Below, in pieces: positions 1 through 11,250 of a stretch of 64,000 nucleotides of DNA. Below the pieces are notes generated by a model. It was not told the DNA's origin. It saw only the letters and a list, made by a program, of their open reading frames with translations, and ran no database searches. The DNA is from Plectosphaerella cucumerina (taxonomy: Eukaryota > Ascomycota > Sordariomycetes > Glomerellales > Plectosphaerellaceae). Each line of letters begins with the position of its first letter. The first letter of the stretch is position 1. The position numbers and the translations under genes are program-made. The stretch spans positions 6,448,001-6,512,000 of the forward strand of contig JAGPXD010000002.1 in the NCBI GenBank assembly GCA_020746995.1, written 5' to 3'.

Positions 1-251
1 CTTTCCTCCTTTCCGTCCCTGGCCTGGGCCTCCTGAACGCCATGCTCACACAATTGTTCGACGAGCGAGCCGATTGGTGTCGACGCCGCTCGCCGAAAAA
101 TAGTCCTGCCCAGAAGTACAACATGATAGTACAACGCCGCGCGAAGAGCGGAAGATCATCAACCGGCGCACTGCCGGTCGTGAGCCCCATGCAATGACGG
201 GAGCGAAGTGGCGTAGCGTCGTGAAAAATAAGATACATGCTCAAGGGAGGC

Positions 252-1582
252 TCACTCCTCAAGAACCTCTCCCTCGTCCTCGTCTGACAGACGGGTGCGT
301 TTGCTGGCCCGTCCCTCCGAGTCCGAGTCAATCTCCTTACGTTTCGCTGGTGACGCCACCCCGTTGCCGTTCTTACTGGCTGGGGCAGTCGAGCCCTCTC
401 TGAACGACACATCGTCGCGACCGTTGACCCTGTCGACGTCGCGGGGCGTGCCGGCGCTGGACGACATGGCGTCTCCGTGGGAGAGCGGATCCCTGGGCCG
501 CCGCGTGCTCTCAATGTCAAAGGCGGGTGACTGCAGCGACGGATTCTGCTTCCTCAGCGGGTTCTCCTTATAGAACTGGAGGACCGTTTCGATGGCCCCC
601 GAGCACCGGGCTTCGTCCCCTCTGAGGACCTTCCACCACGGCTCGCCGTTGATGTCGTCGATTGGCTGCTTGGTGTGCACGCTCGCGAAGAAGATTGCGC
701 TGATAGCAACGTCCCGGGCCTCGAGCGTCAGGGGGATCATCGTCAGACATGCGTCGTTGCAGAACGCCCATGCCGACTGTCGCAGCTGCTTGTTGCGGAC
801 GATGTCGAGGTGCTCCAACAGCTCGAAGAGGATGTGGTATGGGTTGGCGACCATGAGATCGAACGTCAGGAACTCGAGCATGATCTCCTCGTACGCCAGG
901 ATGTTGTCTCTCCACCTCCAGTACTCCTTGCTCTGCTCGTCGATAATGAGCTGCGCATTCTTCTGTGCCACCTTGGCCACTGTGATGATGATTTCTTTGG
1001 TTTTTCGACAATTCTCTTCGGTCTTGTTCGCCAGGAACAGTGCCGTTGCCGCGATATTCTGCGTCGCATATTGTCAGAACGGTGGACTTTGCGCCGCGAG
1101 AGCGTCGGTTTACTCACATAGTGGTGGATCCCGCCCTTCTCTTCCACCATGCTGTAGCGCATGAAGAATCGGTGGAAGAAAACTCCTGCCACCCACATGG
1201 TGATTTGAGGAAGGTCCAGCATGATGCCTGCTTGGTATATGAAATTGATGCCCTTGGCGCGTCGCAGGCGATCCTCTGCAGCCGACAAGCCGTCAATGAT
1301 GCTCGGCGTGCTCATCGTCTCGTCGGCATCGAACAGCCACTGACTCTTGCTGGTGGCATGTGGTGTACGAGCCCCGGGCCGTGGCGAAGGCTGTGCGGTG
1401 GGCGCATCGCGGCGCGATTGTGGCCGAGGCGGTGACGTCCTGGAGGAGTGTGTTGGAGGGGAGGGCGCGGCAGGAGGAACTTCGCGCTGTTTGATGGGCG
1501 ATCTTGACGAACGGGGCGGTCGCGGGACGACCGGGGGCTGGTAGCCCTCCCGCGGCAGCCTCAAGCGGTCGACGTTGGCCAT
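252..1582 (-). CDS. Cyclin, Pch1/Ctk2/cyclin K-like (CTD-kinase partner)
   Basis: Two exons (1118-1582 and 252-1058) with an intron at 1059-1117 (GTGAGT donor, CGCAG acceptor) give 423 residues. Residues 1-80 are a Pro/Ser/Arg-rich disordered leader. A first cyclin box runs from about residue 90 to 200, starting QWLFDADETMSTPSI and containing the helix FLANKTEENCRKTKEII. A second cyclin fold follows to about residue 310. The C-terminal 100 residues are Ser/Arg/Asp-rich and end in a KRKEIDSDSE-type basic/acidic tail. The sequence resembles the transcriptional cyclins (yeast Ctk2, fission yeast Pch1, metazoan cyclin K/T) that activate CDK9/Ctk1-type kinases on the RNA polymerase II CTD; this role is inferred from the family. 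The start at 1582 is the first ATG before a clean Met-Ala; an in-frame upstream extension exists. PRP4 lies 338 bp upstream in tandem. Which of the related cyclin types it is cannot be settled by eye. Confidence 0.85.
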
Positions 1583-1920
1583 TTGAGAGGAGCGCCTAGG
1601 TGGGTGGGATTGAGGATGAAGTTGACGTTGTTGAGATAAAGCAAGCAAGCAGCCCGGTAAAGGAAAGAAGAGTCGAAGCAAGTCGCCCTATCTAATCAAC
1701 ACGGCGGGAACCGGCATCACGTGACCTGGCCACCTGTGACGTGCCACCTCAGGTCGGGAGCCACAATACCCTGGTCAATAGTGTAGCTTGCTTTCGGTCA
1801 CGATCCTCTTGTTGGTCAAGTTTCTGTTCCGATCCTTTCTATTGGGTATCAATCCGTATTGTGTCGTTCATGCCCCTGTGACTGCTCGCTCCCAGCATTC
1901 TCGACAGGTGGTGTGCTGCA
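1583..1920. other. Intergenic: 5' leader of the cyclin gene and 3' end of PRP4
   Basis: The 338-bp spacer separates two tandem minus-strand genes. No coding frame or clear regulatory motif stands out. Confidence 0.5.
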
Positions 1921-3477
1921 CTAGATGCCCTCCATGTCATTGCGACCCCAGAGCTTCACCGTCCGATCATGTCCGCCGCTGACGATCCACTTGCCGTCCC
2001 GTGAGACATCAACGGTCGCCACAGGCCCGGTATGGCCGCTGAGTGTCTGGACCAGAGACCAGTCATCCGCGGAGAAGATCTTGACCTTGGTATCGAAGCC
2101 ACTCGAGACGAGGAAGGTGCCGGCCTTCTTCGGCAGCTGTGCGCCCTTCTCGTCCACGCCGGGAGGTGTCCCGTCCACCGGGCCATCCGTTCCCTTGAAC
2201 CATCTCAGGTCGGAAACGGCGCTGGTGTGGGCTCCCAGACCTCCTGCGCTCTGGACTTTGCGGACATCCCAGCATTTGATCCAGCCATCGGCTGAGCCAG
2301 AGAGCACTCTGTGGCCGTCTGGGCCCCAGTCCAGCGCATGGATGGGCTTGACGTGCTCGTCCAGAATCATGACCGTCCTGCCAGTCCTCAGATCCCAGAT
2401 GCGCCCGACGCTGTCGAGACCGGCGCTAGCGAGAAGGGACCCATCCGAGTTGAAGCTGACGGCATACACTCCCCGCGAATGGCCCTCCTGCAGTAGAATC
2501 TCTGATGTCGTCTCCACATCCCAAAGTCGCCATGTCGTATCATCCGAGGCAGAAGCAATATACTTGCCCGAAGGATGGAACTCGACGCGGCATACACGGG
2601 CGCTGTGGCCCTGCAGCGAGGCGAAAGGGGTGTCCTTGGTCAGAGACCAAAGATGGATGGCGCCCTCTGCGCCGCCAGAGGCGAGGTTGACAGAGTCTGG
2701 AGAAACGTTGCCTTCTGACAGGGTGGCGCCCGGCATCCAGGAGAGACCACTGATCTTGTTGGTGTGTCCCCTCAGGGTGATCTTCTCGTTCATGCTCGGG
2801 ATGTCCATAATCTTGACGGCACCGCCCCAATTGCCCACGGCGACAACCTCGTTGTTGGGCGATATCCGCGCCATGCTCACATGGCGGTCACCGACCGTCT
2901 GACTTCCCTGCAGCTCGAAGCCCGAAAGCTTTTCCTTGATCTCTTTCCGGAACTTGATGTGTGTCCGCAGGGGTATCGTCGACTCGGCCTTTTGAAACTC
3001 CACCCTGCGCTTGGCGCGCGGGAGCGAGTACTTTGCAATGTCGATGCGGGCATTCAGGAGCTCCTGTCCGCCTCGGGAATAGAACTCCTCTTCCTGCTCT
3101 TCCTCCTCCTCGCCTGCCTGGGAGGCATCCTCCATGTCGACGTCGCCATTCTCGAGGCCTGCGAGTTCTTTCTGAATAGTGAGCAGCTGTCTTAGCCGAT
3201 CTCTCCGTTCCGAGGGGCCTTCTCCGAAAAGTGTGACGGGCTCGCCCAGCTTTCTGAGTTCGGCGCGAACTCGTCCGTCGTCCGTTGGCACGGCGATGCT
3301 GGCGGCCAGTCGTTTGCGTTCGAATTGCGCGAGGACGGCGGAAGCTTTTTCGGGTGCAGCTCCGGAGCCGGCAGAGGGAATCTCGTAGTCGTGATCCACG
3401 GGGATGTCCTCCAATGCGATGCCACGGTCCTCCTCCATCGCCTCCTCCACGTAGGCCTGTCGCGAAGGGTGCATCAT
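1921..3477 (-). CDS. PRP4: U4/U6 small nuclear ribonucleoprotein PRP4 (WD40)
   Basis: This single-exon frame encodes 518 residues from the tandem ATG-ATG at 3477/3474, reading [12 protein letters not shown]; the frame upstream lacks an ATG. An SFM (splicing factor motif) region at about residues 45-90 ([19 protein letters not shown], then RRDRLRQLL) is diagnostic of PRPF4/Prp4. An acidic, Glu-rich patch lies near residue 110. Seven WD40-type repeats fill about residues 210-518, for example [34 protein letters not shown] and a final [15 protein letters not shown] ending [14 protein letters not shown]4 is a structural protein of the U4/U6 di-snRNP and U4/U6.U5 tri-snRNP in the nucleus and is required for pre-mRNA splicing. 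Length and domain order are normal for the family. It is not the unrelated fission yeast kinase also named prp4. Confidence 0.93.
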   Translation of the reverse strand: MMHPSRQAYVEEAMEEDRGIALEDIPVDHDYEIPSAGSGAAPEKASAVLAQFERKRLAASIAVPTDDGRVRAELRKLGEPVTLFGEGPSERRDRLRQLLTIQKELAGLENGDVDMEDASQAGEEEEEQEEEFYSRGGQELLNARIDIAKYSLPRAKRRVEFQKAESTIPLRTHIKFRKEIKEKLSGFELQGSQTVGDRHVSMARISPNNEVVAVGNWGGAVKIMDIPSMNEKITLRGHTNKISGLSWMPGATLSEGNVSPDSVNLASGGAEGAIHLWSLTKDTPFASLQGHSARVCRVEFHPSGKYIASASDDTTWRLWDVETTSEILLQEGHSRGVYAVSFNSDGSLLASAGLDSVGRIWDLRTGRTVMILDEHVKPIHALDWGPDGHRVLSGSADGWIKCWDVRKVQSAGGLGAHTSAVSDLRWFKGTDGPVDGTPPGVDEKGAQLPKKAGTFLVSSGFDTKVKIFSADDWSLVQTLSGHTGPVATVDVSRDGKWIVSGGHDRTVKLWGRNDMEGI

Positions 3478-4769
3478 GTCGGGCAACTGGGGGGCGCCTG
3501 TGCCCAAGACGCGGGTATATGTGAGGGTCGAAGCTCGGGGGGGATGTGAAATCAGAAGCTCAGATTCGTCGCTCGGTCGAAGTTCGCAGGTGTAGTAGTT
3601 AGGCCGTATTGTTGCTGTACATGGCCAATGATGGCTACATGGAGCCTGGAAATTTCAAGAGCGCGACCACCTAGGCGTAGTCCCGTAAAGGTCACGTGAA
3701 TCTCACAGCATCGGTGCAAGCTCACGACGGCGCGCCCCGCCAAAGCTTCAGCCACATGCATCTGACAGAGTGTGTGGCACAAATCTCCAGCTGAGGCTGC
3801 ACAGATTCAGCCGCTTCACAAATGCGGACCACCTGGAGTGACAGGGGCACTCCGCTAAAAGTCGCGACCTCTCCACACTTTACGTTAAATCTTGCCTGGG
3901 GGAGTACCGTAAACTGGGTTCACCTCAAGAAAGTCGCGCAAAGAATCGAGAGGTCATGCTTCGTCAGGGCGTACAATAGTACGGTTTGAGGCCGGACATC
4001 CGGATGAACGGCCGGGATTCATGTCACTGTCATCTAGATTGGGCCAGCGGGCATGTCACCGGAGCCCAGATCGTGTCTCCTGTCTCACTTTTTACAGGCT
4101 GAACAAGTTTGCGCTCACTGGGAAGGTGGTGTTAACAATCCGCGGTGCATGGATGCGGCTTAATGCGGGTCACCCCGTACCTGCCTGATTGGATCGCCCA
4201 GCCCGCTCCCGCATTTTTTACACGGCAGGCCCCAGCGACTTTTTAGGCTTGCCCGCCCGGAAAGACAGGGCCAGGCGCGACTTGGCTCCGCCTGCCCAAT
4301 GAGGGGGCGGAAGCTGACACTTTTTTTCTGCCTCGCGCCGCCCGAGTCCAACCACTGACCGCGGACGGGCCATGTGAATTTGCTCCCAATCGACGCCCTC
4401 CCTTTCCTTGTTTCAGCGCCCTCTGGCCTCTTCCTCCTTCTTCCTTCCTCTCTCTCCTCAGCACCATTTTGGTGAAATTCTTCCTACCCAAAACGAAATC
4501 CCCCGAGACCTCGACGAACCCCAAATGCATCATTGCCCAGATTCCCACAACATTTCCACCGCTTTCTTCAGGCAACAGATGCGCTGCCCGAGCCACCTGA
4601 AAGTCCAGCGACATTTCGACTTCGATCCCCGCGCAGATCCGGAGCGCCGACGCGGTTCGCTCCCAGTGTAGACGGCTCTCTGCGCGAGCGACCGCGGCCA
4701 GCACGGCGCGGCACGCATTCCAACCACCACAACCCTAAACCCACCTAGACACCACCATCTCTACCGACC
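3478..4769. promoter_or_regulatory. Divergent intergenic region between PRP4 and the AGC kinase
   Basis: About 1.3 kb separates the divergent starts at 3477 and 4770, so it must hold both promoters. The 400 bp before 4770 are pyrimidine-rich (CT-rich stretches around 4395-4460), typical of fungal promoters and leaders. No coding frame looks real. Confidence 0.5.
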
Positions 4770-6344
4770 ATGATAGCCAAGGCGTCGCCCGCGCTCAATA
4801 CTGTGCGCGGCTTTCAACCCACGCCCGCGACGTCAGACAACGAAGACTCGGACTACGGCTACAAGACGCCGCCCGTCTCGGCGCGCAAGGTCGCTCACCC
4901 CCAGTTTGACGATGTCGTCAGCGCGAACTGCAGCCCTACCATGCGCGCCTCCAACTCGCCTGCCGTTTCAGGCATCGCGAAGCTGCGCATGCAGATGGAG
5001 CCGCTCAGTCTCGATGTGCCCTTCCGCACCAGCAGCATGAGCATGGCACAGAAATTGGGCGGCCACCATGGGCTTGGCATCAGACCTGCCAAAACTCCGC
5101 GATCGGGTACCCAGAGCGTTGCCATGAGCCGCTCCACGAGCCAGGAGGGCGCCCCTAGTGAGGCTGGCAGCGAGAGGAGTGAGCGCTCCGAGGCCGGATC
5201 CACCAGCTACGAGATCGACCTGGTCCACGACTATGTGGACGAGAGTGTCCGTGAGCGGACCGGCATCTTCCCCGTCGAAGGCGCCAGCGCGCCGCAGCGT
5301 AAGATGACCTCGGTGGACTTCGAGCCGCTTCGCTGCCTCGGCAAGGGCACCTACGGCACGGTGCTCCTGGTCAAGCAGCGCGCCACGGGACGCCTGTACG
5401 CGCAGAAGCAGTTCAAGAAGGCCTCGCTCACTGTTCACCGCAAGCTCATCGAGCAGACAAAGACGGAGCGGCAGATCCTCGAGTCGGTCAACCGTCATCC
5501 CTTTGTTGTCAAGCTCTACTACGCCTTTCAGGACCTCGAGAAGCTGTACCTGATTCTCGAGTACGGCCAGGGCGGCGAGCTTTTCCACCACCTCAATACG
5601 GAGAAGATGTTCGCCGAGCCGGTGGCGGCTTTCTACATGGCCGAGATGCTTCTGGCTCTCTCGCACCTCCATAGCACTCTGGGTGTCGTGTACCGAGACC
5701 TCAAGCCCGAGAACTGCCTGCTCGACGCCGAGGGCCACCTCCTGCTCACCGACTTTGGCCTCTCCAAGGTCGCCATCGACGCGGACGACCACTGTAACTC
5801 GATGCTCGGCACCGTCGAGTACATGGCGCCGGAGGTGATCCAGGGGCAGAAGTACGGGAAGGCCGTCGACTGGTGGTCGTACGGCGCGCTCGGGTTCGAC
5901 CTCATGACGGGCAACCCCCCGTTCCGCGGACCTAATAACGCCAAAATCCAGGAGAAGATTGTCAAGCAGAAGTTGATCATGCCCTACTTCCTCAGCCCCG
6001 ACGCCAAGGATCTTCTAACCCGGCTGCTCCGCAAGGACCCGGCGAAGCGACTGGGTGCCAACCCCAAAGACCTGTTGATCATGAAGAAGCACCGCTTCTT
6101 CAAGAGGATCGACTGGGACAAGCTGGCGGCGCGCGAGGTTGAGCCTCCCATTCAACCCCTCATCACCGATCCGGAGCTGGCCGAAAACTTCGACGATGAG
6201 TTCACCGAGCTGTCCCTAAGCCCGGTCACGACCAGGGACCCGTGGCTGTCGGCTGCGGACGACAAGGAGAATCCGTTTGGAGGGTTCAGCTATGTCGCCT
6301 CGAGCAGCCTGCTCGAGAGTCATGCGTTTAGAATTGCGGCCTAG
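4770..6344 (+). CDS. AGC-family serine/threonine kinase, S6K/Psk1-like
   Basis: This intronless frame encodes 524 residues. The N-terminal 180 residues are disordered and Ser/Thr-rich. The kinase domain spans about 183-445: glycine loop GKGTYGTV (about 190), AQKQFKK with the ATP lysine, catalytic loop VYRDLKPEN (about 306) and DFGLSK. An AGC C-terminal extension follows, with a hydrophobic motif NPFGGFSYV near residue 502. Overall it resembles the fungal Psk1/ribosomal S6 kinase-RSK branch, which phosphorylates ribosomal protein S6 downstream of TORC1 in fission yeast; substrate and pathway are inferred. The activation segment is unusual: the expected T-F-C-G-T before the APE motif reads S-M-L-G-T (about residue 342), so Ser would occupy the PDK1 site and Leu replaces Cys. 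A second AGC kinase, SCH9, lies 10 kb downstream. Confidence 0.88.
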   Translation: MIAKASPALNTVRGFQPTPATSDNEDSDYGYKTPPVSARKVAHPQFDDVVSANCSPTMRASNSPAVSGIAKLRMQMEPLSLDVPFRTSSMSMAQKLGGHHGLGIRPAKTPRSGTQSVAMSRSTSQEGAPSEAGSERSERSEAGSTSYEIDLVHDYVDESVRERTGIFPVEGASAPQRKMTSVDFEPLRCLGKGTYGTVLLVKQRATGRLYAQKQFKKASLTVHRKLIEQTKTERQILESVNRHPFVVKLYYAFQDLEKLYLILEYGQGGELFHHLNTEKMFAEPVAAFYMAEMLLALSHLHSTLGVVYRDLKPENCLLDAEGHLLLTDFGLSKVAIDADDHCNSMLGTVEYMAPEVIQGQKYGKAVDWWSYGALGFDLMTGNPPFRGPNNAKIQEKIVKQKLIMPYFLSPDAKDLLTRLLRKDPAKRLGANPKDLLIMKKHRFFKRIDWDKLAAREVEPPIQPLITDPELAENFDDEFTELSLSPVTTRDPWLSAADDKENPFGGFSYVASSSLLESHAFRIAA

Positions 6345-6989
6345 TCGACGATACCCTTTTCAATTGCGCTCTTTCCTTTTGCGATGGACGGCATCTGGCG
6401 TTTTGGACGGGCAAAATCAGACATCTTGCATTGATTAGTATAGAGATCGAGATACACGCATCGGACTCTTGGTATCTTGACGGGTCATTCGATACGCCTG
6501 ACATACCTAGGGTATGGTTTGAGCAAGCGGTATCTGCAGCGGGAGTCAGACTTGAAATTCGCGTCCATTAGATAGATAGTCTCCTTTTGTCGAACCTCGG
6601 TCACTATGGGGGCTTGGGGAGTCCAACCTCCGGTTAATCCACATCACAGCGATATCACCGTATCAGTCGCAGAAGAGCTTTCCGTCTGAACATTGGATGA
6701 AAGCGATGGCCAGGCTCGACGCCAATCTTTTTAAGCGCGAGGATCCCCTGGCCAGCGTGACGTGGCCCGCGAGGCGAAGGGCGGTCCGTCGTTGGAACGG
6801 CGCCGGCGCCCTACCGGGGCGCGGAGGAACTTGAATCGGTCGGGACGGGGCAATGGTTACCCCAGACGTGCTGGGCCGTCGCGCATGTGTGGCAGTGTTT
6901 TTGAGAAGACGGTGGAGTAAATCGGCAAGCAACCGAGCTGGCAGGACGGGGCTTGGCGCGACGTTCCGTGTTCGTGACGGAGCGGTTTA
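6345..6989. other. Intergenic: 3' flank of the AGC kinase
   Basis: This stretch follows the kinase stop codon. It has mixed composition and only overlapping short frames. I see no gene here. Confidence 0.4.
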
Positions 6990-7337
6990 TCAAGCATTCG
7001 TAATCAGGGCCGAAGGGGGGAGATGACGGGCAGTGCTTTGTTGGCGAAGATGGGCATTGCATGGTGCTTGACTCGTACGTGAGATGAGACCAGAGACGGC
7101 AAACGCGGGACCAGAGGACGTCAGGGGAGGGACCTGTCCGCTGGGTTTACGACCGAGTCTGGATTTGTCGAGGAGCTCGGGATTGCTTACGACGACGGAG
7201 AGTGCACTGGAGGGAGATCGCCGGCATTTGTCTAAAGGACCTGAGGTTTCTGTGCCATTGGGGGAATTGCACAGCCCGGAGGATGACGACTCGGGCGTGA
7301 CGGGCTCAAGTTTGGGAGAGTGGTGACGGCGCGACAT
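6990..7337 (-). CDS. Possible small Ser/Pro-rich protein (unsupported by homology)
   Basis: An ATG at 7337 opens 115 codons beginning MSRRHHSPKLEPVTPESSSS. Codon use is moderately fungal, and a GTACGA donor-like sequence sits near codon 90, so the 3' end may be spliced into downstream frames. The product would be disordered, Ser/Pro/Lys-rich, with no signal peptide and no recognised domain. It sits alone in a 3.5-kb gene-poor stretch. It may be a fragment of a real gene or chance; I would not rely on it without transcript evidence. Confidence 0.2.
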   Translation of the reverse strand: MSRRHHSPKLEPVTPESSSSGLCNSPNGTETSGPLDKCRRSPSSALSVVVSNPELLDKSRLGRKPSGQVPPLTSSGPAFAVSGLISRTSQAPCNAHLRQQSTARHLPPSALITNA

Positions 7338-9874
7338 GTCTTGGCATTCTCGTGGTTTTATTAGTGTTTTCGGCCACGACATGCCTGATCTTGGGGGATA
7401 GGGAGTGGGAGGGCAGCGTTTTTTGAGTTTTCTTTTGTTAGTTCGAGATCGAGGCCCGGGAGGTGTTGCGCGTCCCTCCTTGTGGCCGTAAGGGGATCGC
7501 GCGATGGAGCGATGGGACGGAGGGTCGGACGATGCACAACGGACGAAGAACCACGGATGAAGCACAGCGGACGACGCGTCCTTTCTCCTCTTCTGCGCCT
7601 CTTGTCCATCATTGATATCGGTAAGGCGTCAGAGTTGAGGAGGGTCGGGCACGTGGAGACGGGGGGAGCCGAGATATGTCCCACGGCTTGATGGTCTCCC
7701 CGCGCTGCCGTGGGCTGCCGGGGGGGTGGATACACTGTAGACGAGGACCTGGACCCTGGGATGTCCTCCCGAGCTGCAGCTGGCCTTGTGGCTTGTTGTT
7801 CTCGTCGCTGTTGCGCATGCAGACGGTGTTCCGGGCGGCGGGGCAGTTACGAGGCAGGCATGCAGGAGACATTGAAACTCGCGACAGGACGTGCAGCCCG
7901 CAACGCATTCCGGACGGAGGGCATCATTGGGGACCCAAAGTCAAAAAGATGACCACCGCCTCTTTGCTCTGAATATCTGAGCCGCGCGGCCGTGGATGAC
8001 GGCGTCGTTTCATGCATGCAGCACAGCGCAGGTGGCCGGCCGGCTCCCCTGCCATGGACTGGGCATTTCATCTTCGCAGTAGTGCGACCGGACACAGCCG
8101 TGATGATGATGAAGCTGATGAAGAAAGCATATTACGACTGCCAAGGCTCTGAAGACGAGGGAAGGCTGTGTTCGGCCGGCAGTGGGAGGAGAGGGGAAGG
8201 GAGAGGTTTCGTTCGCCTTGTCCTCCCATCGATGTCGATGTCGCCAAGGTCGCACCCATGACGCCAGGTGGAACTGGGTCGGCACTTGGGGGAGATAAGT
8301 AGCAGATGGCTGTATTTTTGAGGTCAGGTAGGGATATGCGTCTTGGCGCGGGCGGAATGTGCACTGGAGCTGAGCTGCGTTTGGATTCGCGGCCCAGGCT
8401 GTGTTTTGTCGGGCCTTGTTTGTTGTTTTGTGTCGTCCATGGTTGACGGGAGGCTAGGAGATGGAGTATCATCAAGTGACAGCTCCCATCAGGCTGAGGT
8501 TTTCGGCAAGTAGCTGCCGAAAGATTCAATGCTCGGGCCGTTCTTCAAGTTGATGCTCGACAGACGGGGAGTGAATAAAGCCGGTGCCTGGAGGCTGGAG
8601 CTACAGTGGACCTGCCCTGTGGCCCAGCCCAGCCCAGGAGCCTGGGCCCCCGGGGGAGGGGCGGGTCACGGTGGTGTCAGTGGTCAAACTGCCCGGAGCC
8701 CGACGGTGTCCACTGCAAATTGATGTGAGCTGCACAGCAGCGGGGGCGGGGTTGACTCGCAACCGCAGCGTCAGCAACCCAATGACAGGCGTCGCAATGC
8801 CAATCGGGCGCTGTCCCGTTCAGGGGTCCGCCCCGGGGGCGCAGCTGCAGTTGCCAGACCCGACCCGGTAGTGATGGAATCTGCGTCTTGGACGTTCGAG
8901 TCGTCGTGTGTCTTGGCGGCAATCTGCAGAGCAATGTCTCATTCTCAACCCGCTCCCCTGCAACAATCCGTCCGTCTTGACGATCCCTGCCCAGTTTTCC
9001 ACATCCTCGTACTGACACACTTGCAGAGCCGGGACGTTTATTCTGTCCGTTCGTTGACACCGTTGATAGCTCTACCCTGTTGGCGTCGGCAAGCACTGCA
9101 GTTCCTCAGTCTTCATGTTGGTGATCTAGTACTTTGATGGTGATCCGGAGGTCATCATGAAGCCCGAGAGGACGAGTCCGGTCGTAGTCGTACTCGTCAT
9201 CCATCCCATGTCCGCGCGGTGCCCAGCCGGGCGGCGCCCTTAGCAGCTGCAGCTGGCCTCCAGAGCTTGACCTACTAGGCCTATCTGCCGACGCCGGGCA
9301 TACGATCAACCGTGTGCTTCACCGTTTGCGCCCGTTTTCGTTCCCGTGTCCGGACCCCCATGGCATGGTGTACCAAGGCCAACTCACGCCCACCCTCCTG
9401 CCGACCCCCTCATCCTTGTCCGAGTTTATTCTCTCCTGGCAGGCCGGCACCCGGACTCTGCCACATCCCACGCCCCCCTGCTCGGGTCCAACGACTCAGT
9501 ATCATCCCGTACCTGGGGAAAACACATCTTAAAAGGTCCATGATGCCGCCACCACCCCCTCGGCCAGAAACCTCACCGACCTCATCCACGACACTCCTCG
9601 ACGACACCTTATACCACCAGCTCATCCCTCCCAAGGCCCTGTCTCTTCTCTTCGCCCATTGACACCCACAGACCACATCTCCTTGCCATTGAGCTATCCA
9701 TTGCTGTTCATCAATAAAAGGCACCCTTACACACCACCGCGCCCACTTACACGAGCCACCTCCTTTGTTCACCATCCCTTGAACAAAACCACCCCGAGAG
9801 CCCCTGAGTTCTCGGCAGACGTTCCTGCATTTGTACACACACACACACATACACACCAACTCAGAGCAATCACT
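7338..9874. other. Gene-poor region and 5' leader of the DOMON-b561 gene
   Basis: About 2.5 kb contains only short overlapping frames on both strands, none with domain-like sequence. The last 300 bp are CT/AC-rich and look like promoter plus 5' UTR of the gene starting at 9875, with a CAATAAAAGG element at 9710-9720. Confidence 0.4.
9835..9857. repeat. (AC)n microsatellite in the 5' leader
   Basis: Seven perfect AC units (9835-9848) and an interrupted continuation to 9857 lie 18-40 bp upstream of the start codon at 9875, probably inside the 5' UTR. Confidence 0.8.
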
Positions 9875-11250
9875 ATGAGGACATTTACAACAGCCGCCCT
9901 GCTGACGGCGCTGTGTAAGCCCCCATAGCCAAGACACTACCACCACAGCCCCTACTGACCTACTCTCCCTCCCCACAGACTCAACGACAACCTCTGCAGA
10001 GCCAGTATCTCACTGCCCCAACGGCAACAATGACGTCTGCTTCCAGATCGCCATCCCAGAATCCTCGGCCAGCTCCGGCTCCGGCAACATCTACTTCCAG
10101 ATCACCGCCCCCGACAGCTACTCCTGGGTCGCCCTGGCCACCGGCAGGGGTATGTCTGATTCCAACATGTTCATGATGTATGCCGATGGCTCCGGTAACG
10201 TGACGATTAGCCCGCGTCAGGCCTCGGGCAACGTCATGCCCACCGTCGCCGACAGCGGCGCCGACCTCGAGCTCCTCGAGGGCTCTGGCGTCAGCAACGG
10301 CGTTATGACCGCCAACGTGCGCTGTTCAAACTGCGAATCCTGGAAGTCGAGCACCCTCGATCTCGCCGGCACGAGCACGAACTGGATCGCCGCCTGGAGG
10401 GAGGGCAGCGCCATCAACTCGGCCAGCGTCGACGCCAGAGTCTCCCAGCACAGTGAGACGGACAGCTTCACCGTCGACCTGACCCAGGCCACGGTAACCA
10501 GCGATGGCAACCCCTTCTCGGGCGAGAATGCCTCGACTGGCGGCGACAGCAGCAGCGGCGACAGCAACACTGGAAGTGGAAGCGGAAGCGGCAGCAGTGG
10601 CGGCGGTGCCGTCTCTCAGTCCGAGAGCACCCTCGCCCCAGGATCCGTCCTCCTGGCCCACGGCGTCGGCATGACCATCGCCTTTGTCGTGCTCTACCCC
10701 CTCGGCGCCATCTTGATGCCACTGCTCGGTAAGTGGCTCGTCCACGCTGTATGGCAGATCGTTGCCCTCCTCCTCATGTGGGCCGCTTTCGGCCTCGGCG
10801 TCGTTTACGCCCGGGATCACGGATATGTGAGTTGGATCTCCTATTACATTCGCTTGGACTACCACTGACAACCTCTTCCCGCAGCTTTTTAAGCAGTCCC
10901 ACACCATTCTCGGCACCGTCGTCGTCGCCCTCATCACCATCCAGCCCCTGACCGGCCTCGTGCACCACAACCACTACAAGAAGCACGGCGGCCGCAACGC
11001 AGTGAGCCACTCGCACATCTGGTTCGGCCGTATCGTGCTGGCCCTGGGCATCATCAACGGCGGTCTCGGCATGCAACTCGCTAGCTCTTCCAACGCTTGG
11101 GTCATCGCGTACTCGGTCATCGCGGCCCTCATGACGGTGCTCTACATCGGCGCCATCGTGTTCAAGAGGATGCGCAGCCCGAGGGCGGAGCGCGTTCTCT
11201 CGGGGAGCGAGTCGCCGCGAGAGATTCGTGAGACGCGGGAGCTCAAGTGA
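9875..11250 (+). CDS. Secreted-side DOMON (CDH cytochrome-like) plus cytochrome b561 membrane protein
   Basis: Three exons (9875-9914, 9979-10826, 10885-11250; introns 64 and 58 nt) give 417 residues. An N-terminal signal peptide (MRTFTTAALLTALYSTTTSA) precedes a DOMON/CDH-cytochrome-like domain to about residue 215. It carries a GMSDSNMFMMY segment, where AA8 cytochromes place the heme Met, and a SQHSETDSFTVDL segment matching the usual heme His position. A Gly/Ser-rich linker leads to a b561-type domain (about 240-385) with several membrane helices and conserved-looking histidines (LLAHGVGM, VHAVWQ, KQSHTILG, SHSHIWFG). The C-terminus is short and basic. Proteins of this architecture are thought to move electrons across the plasma membrane to extracellular acceptors; substrate and partner are unknown. 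Heme ligands are assigned by pattern only. Confidence 0.85.
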
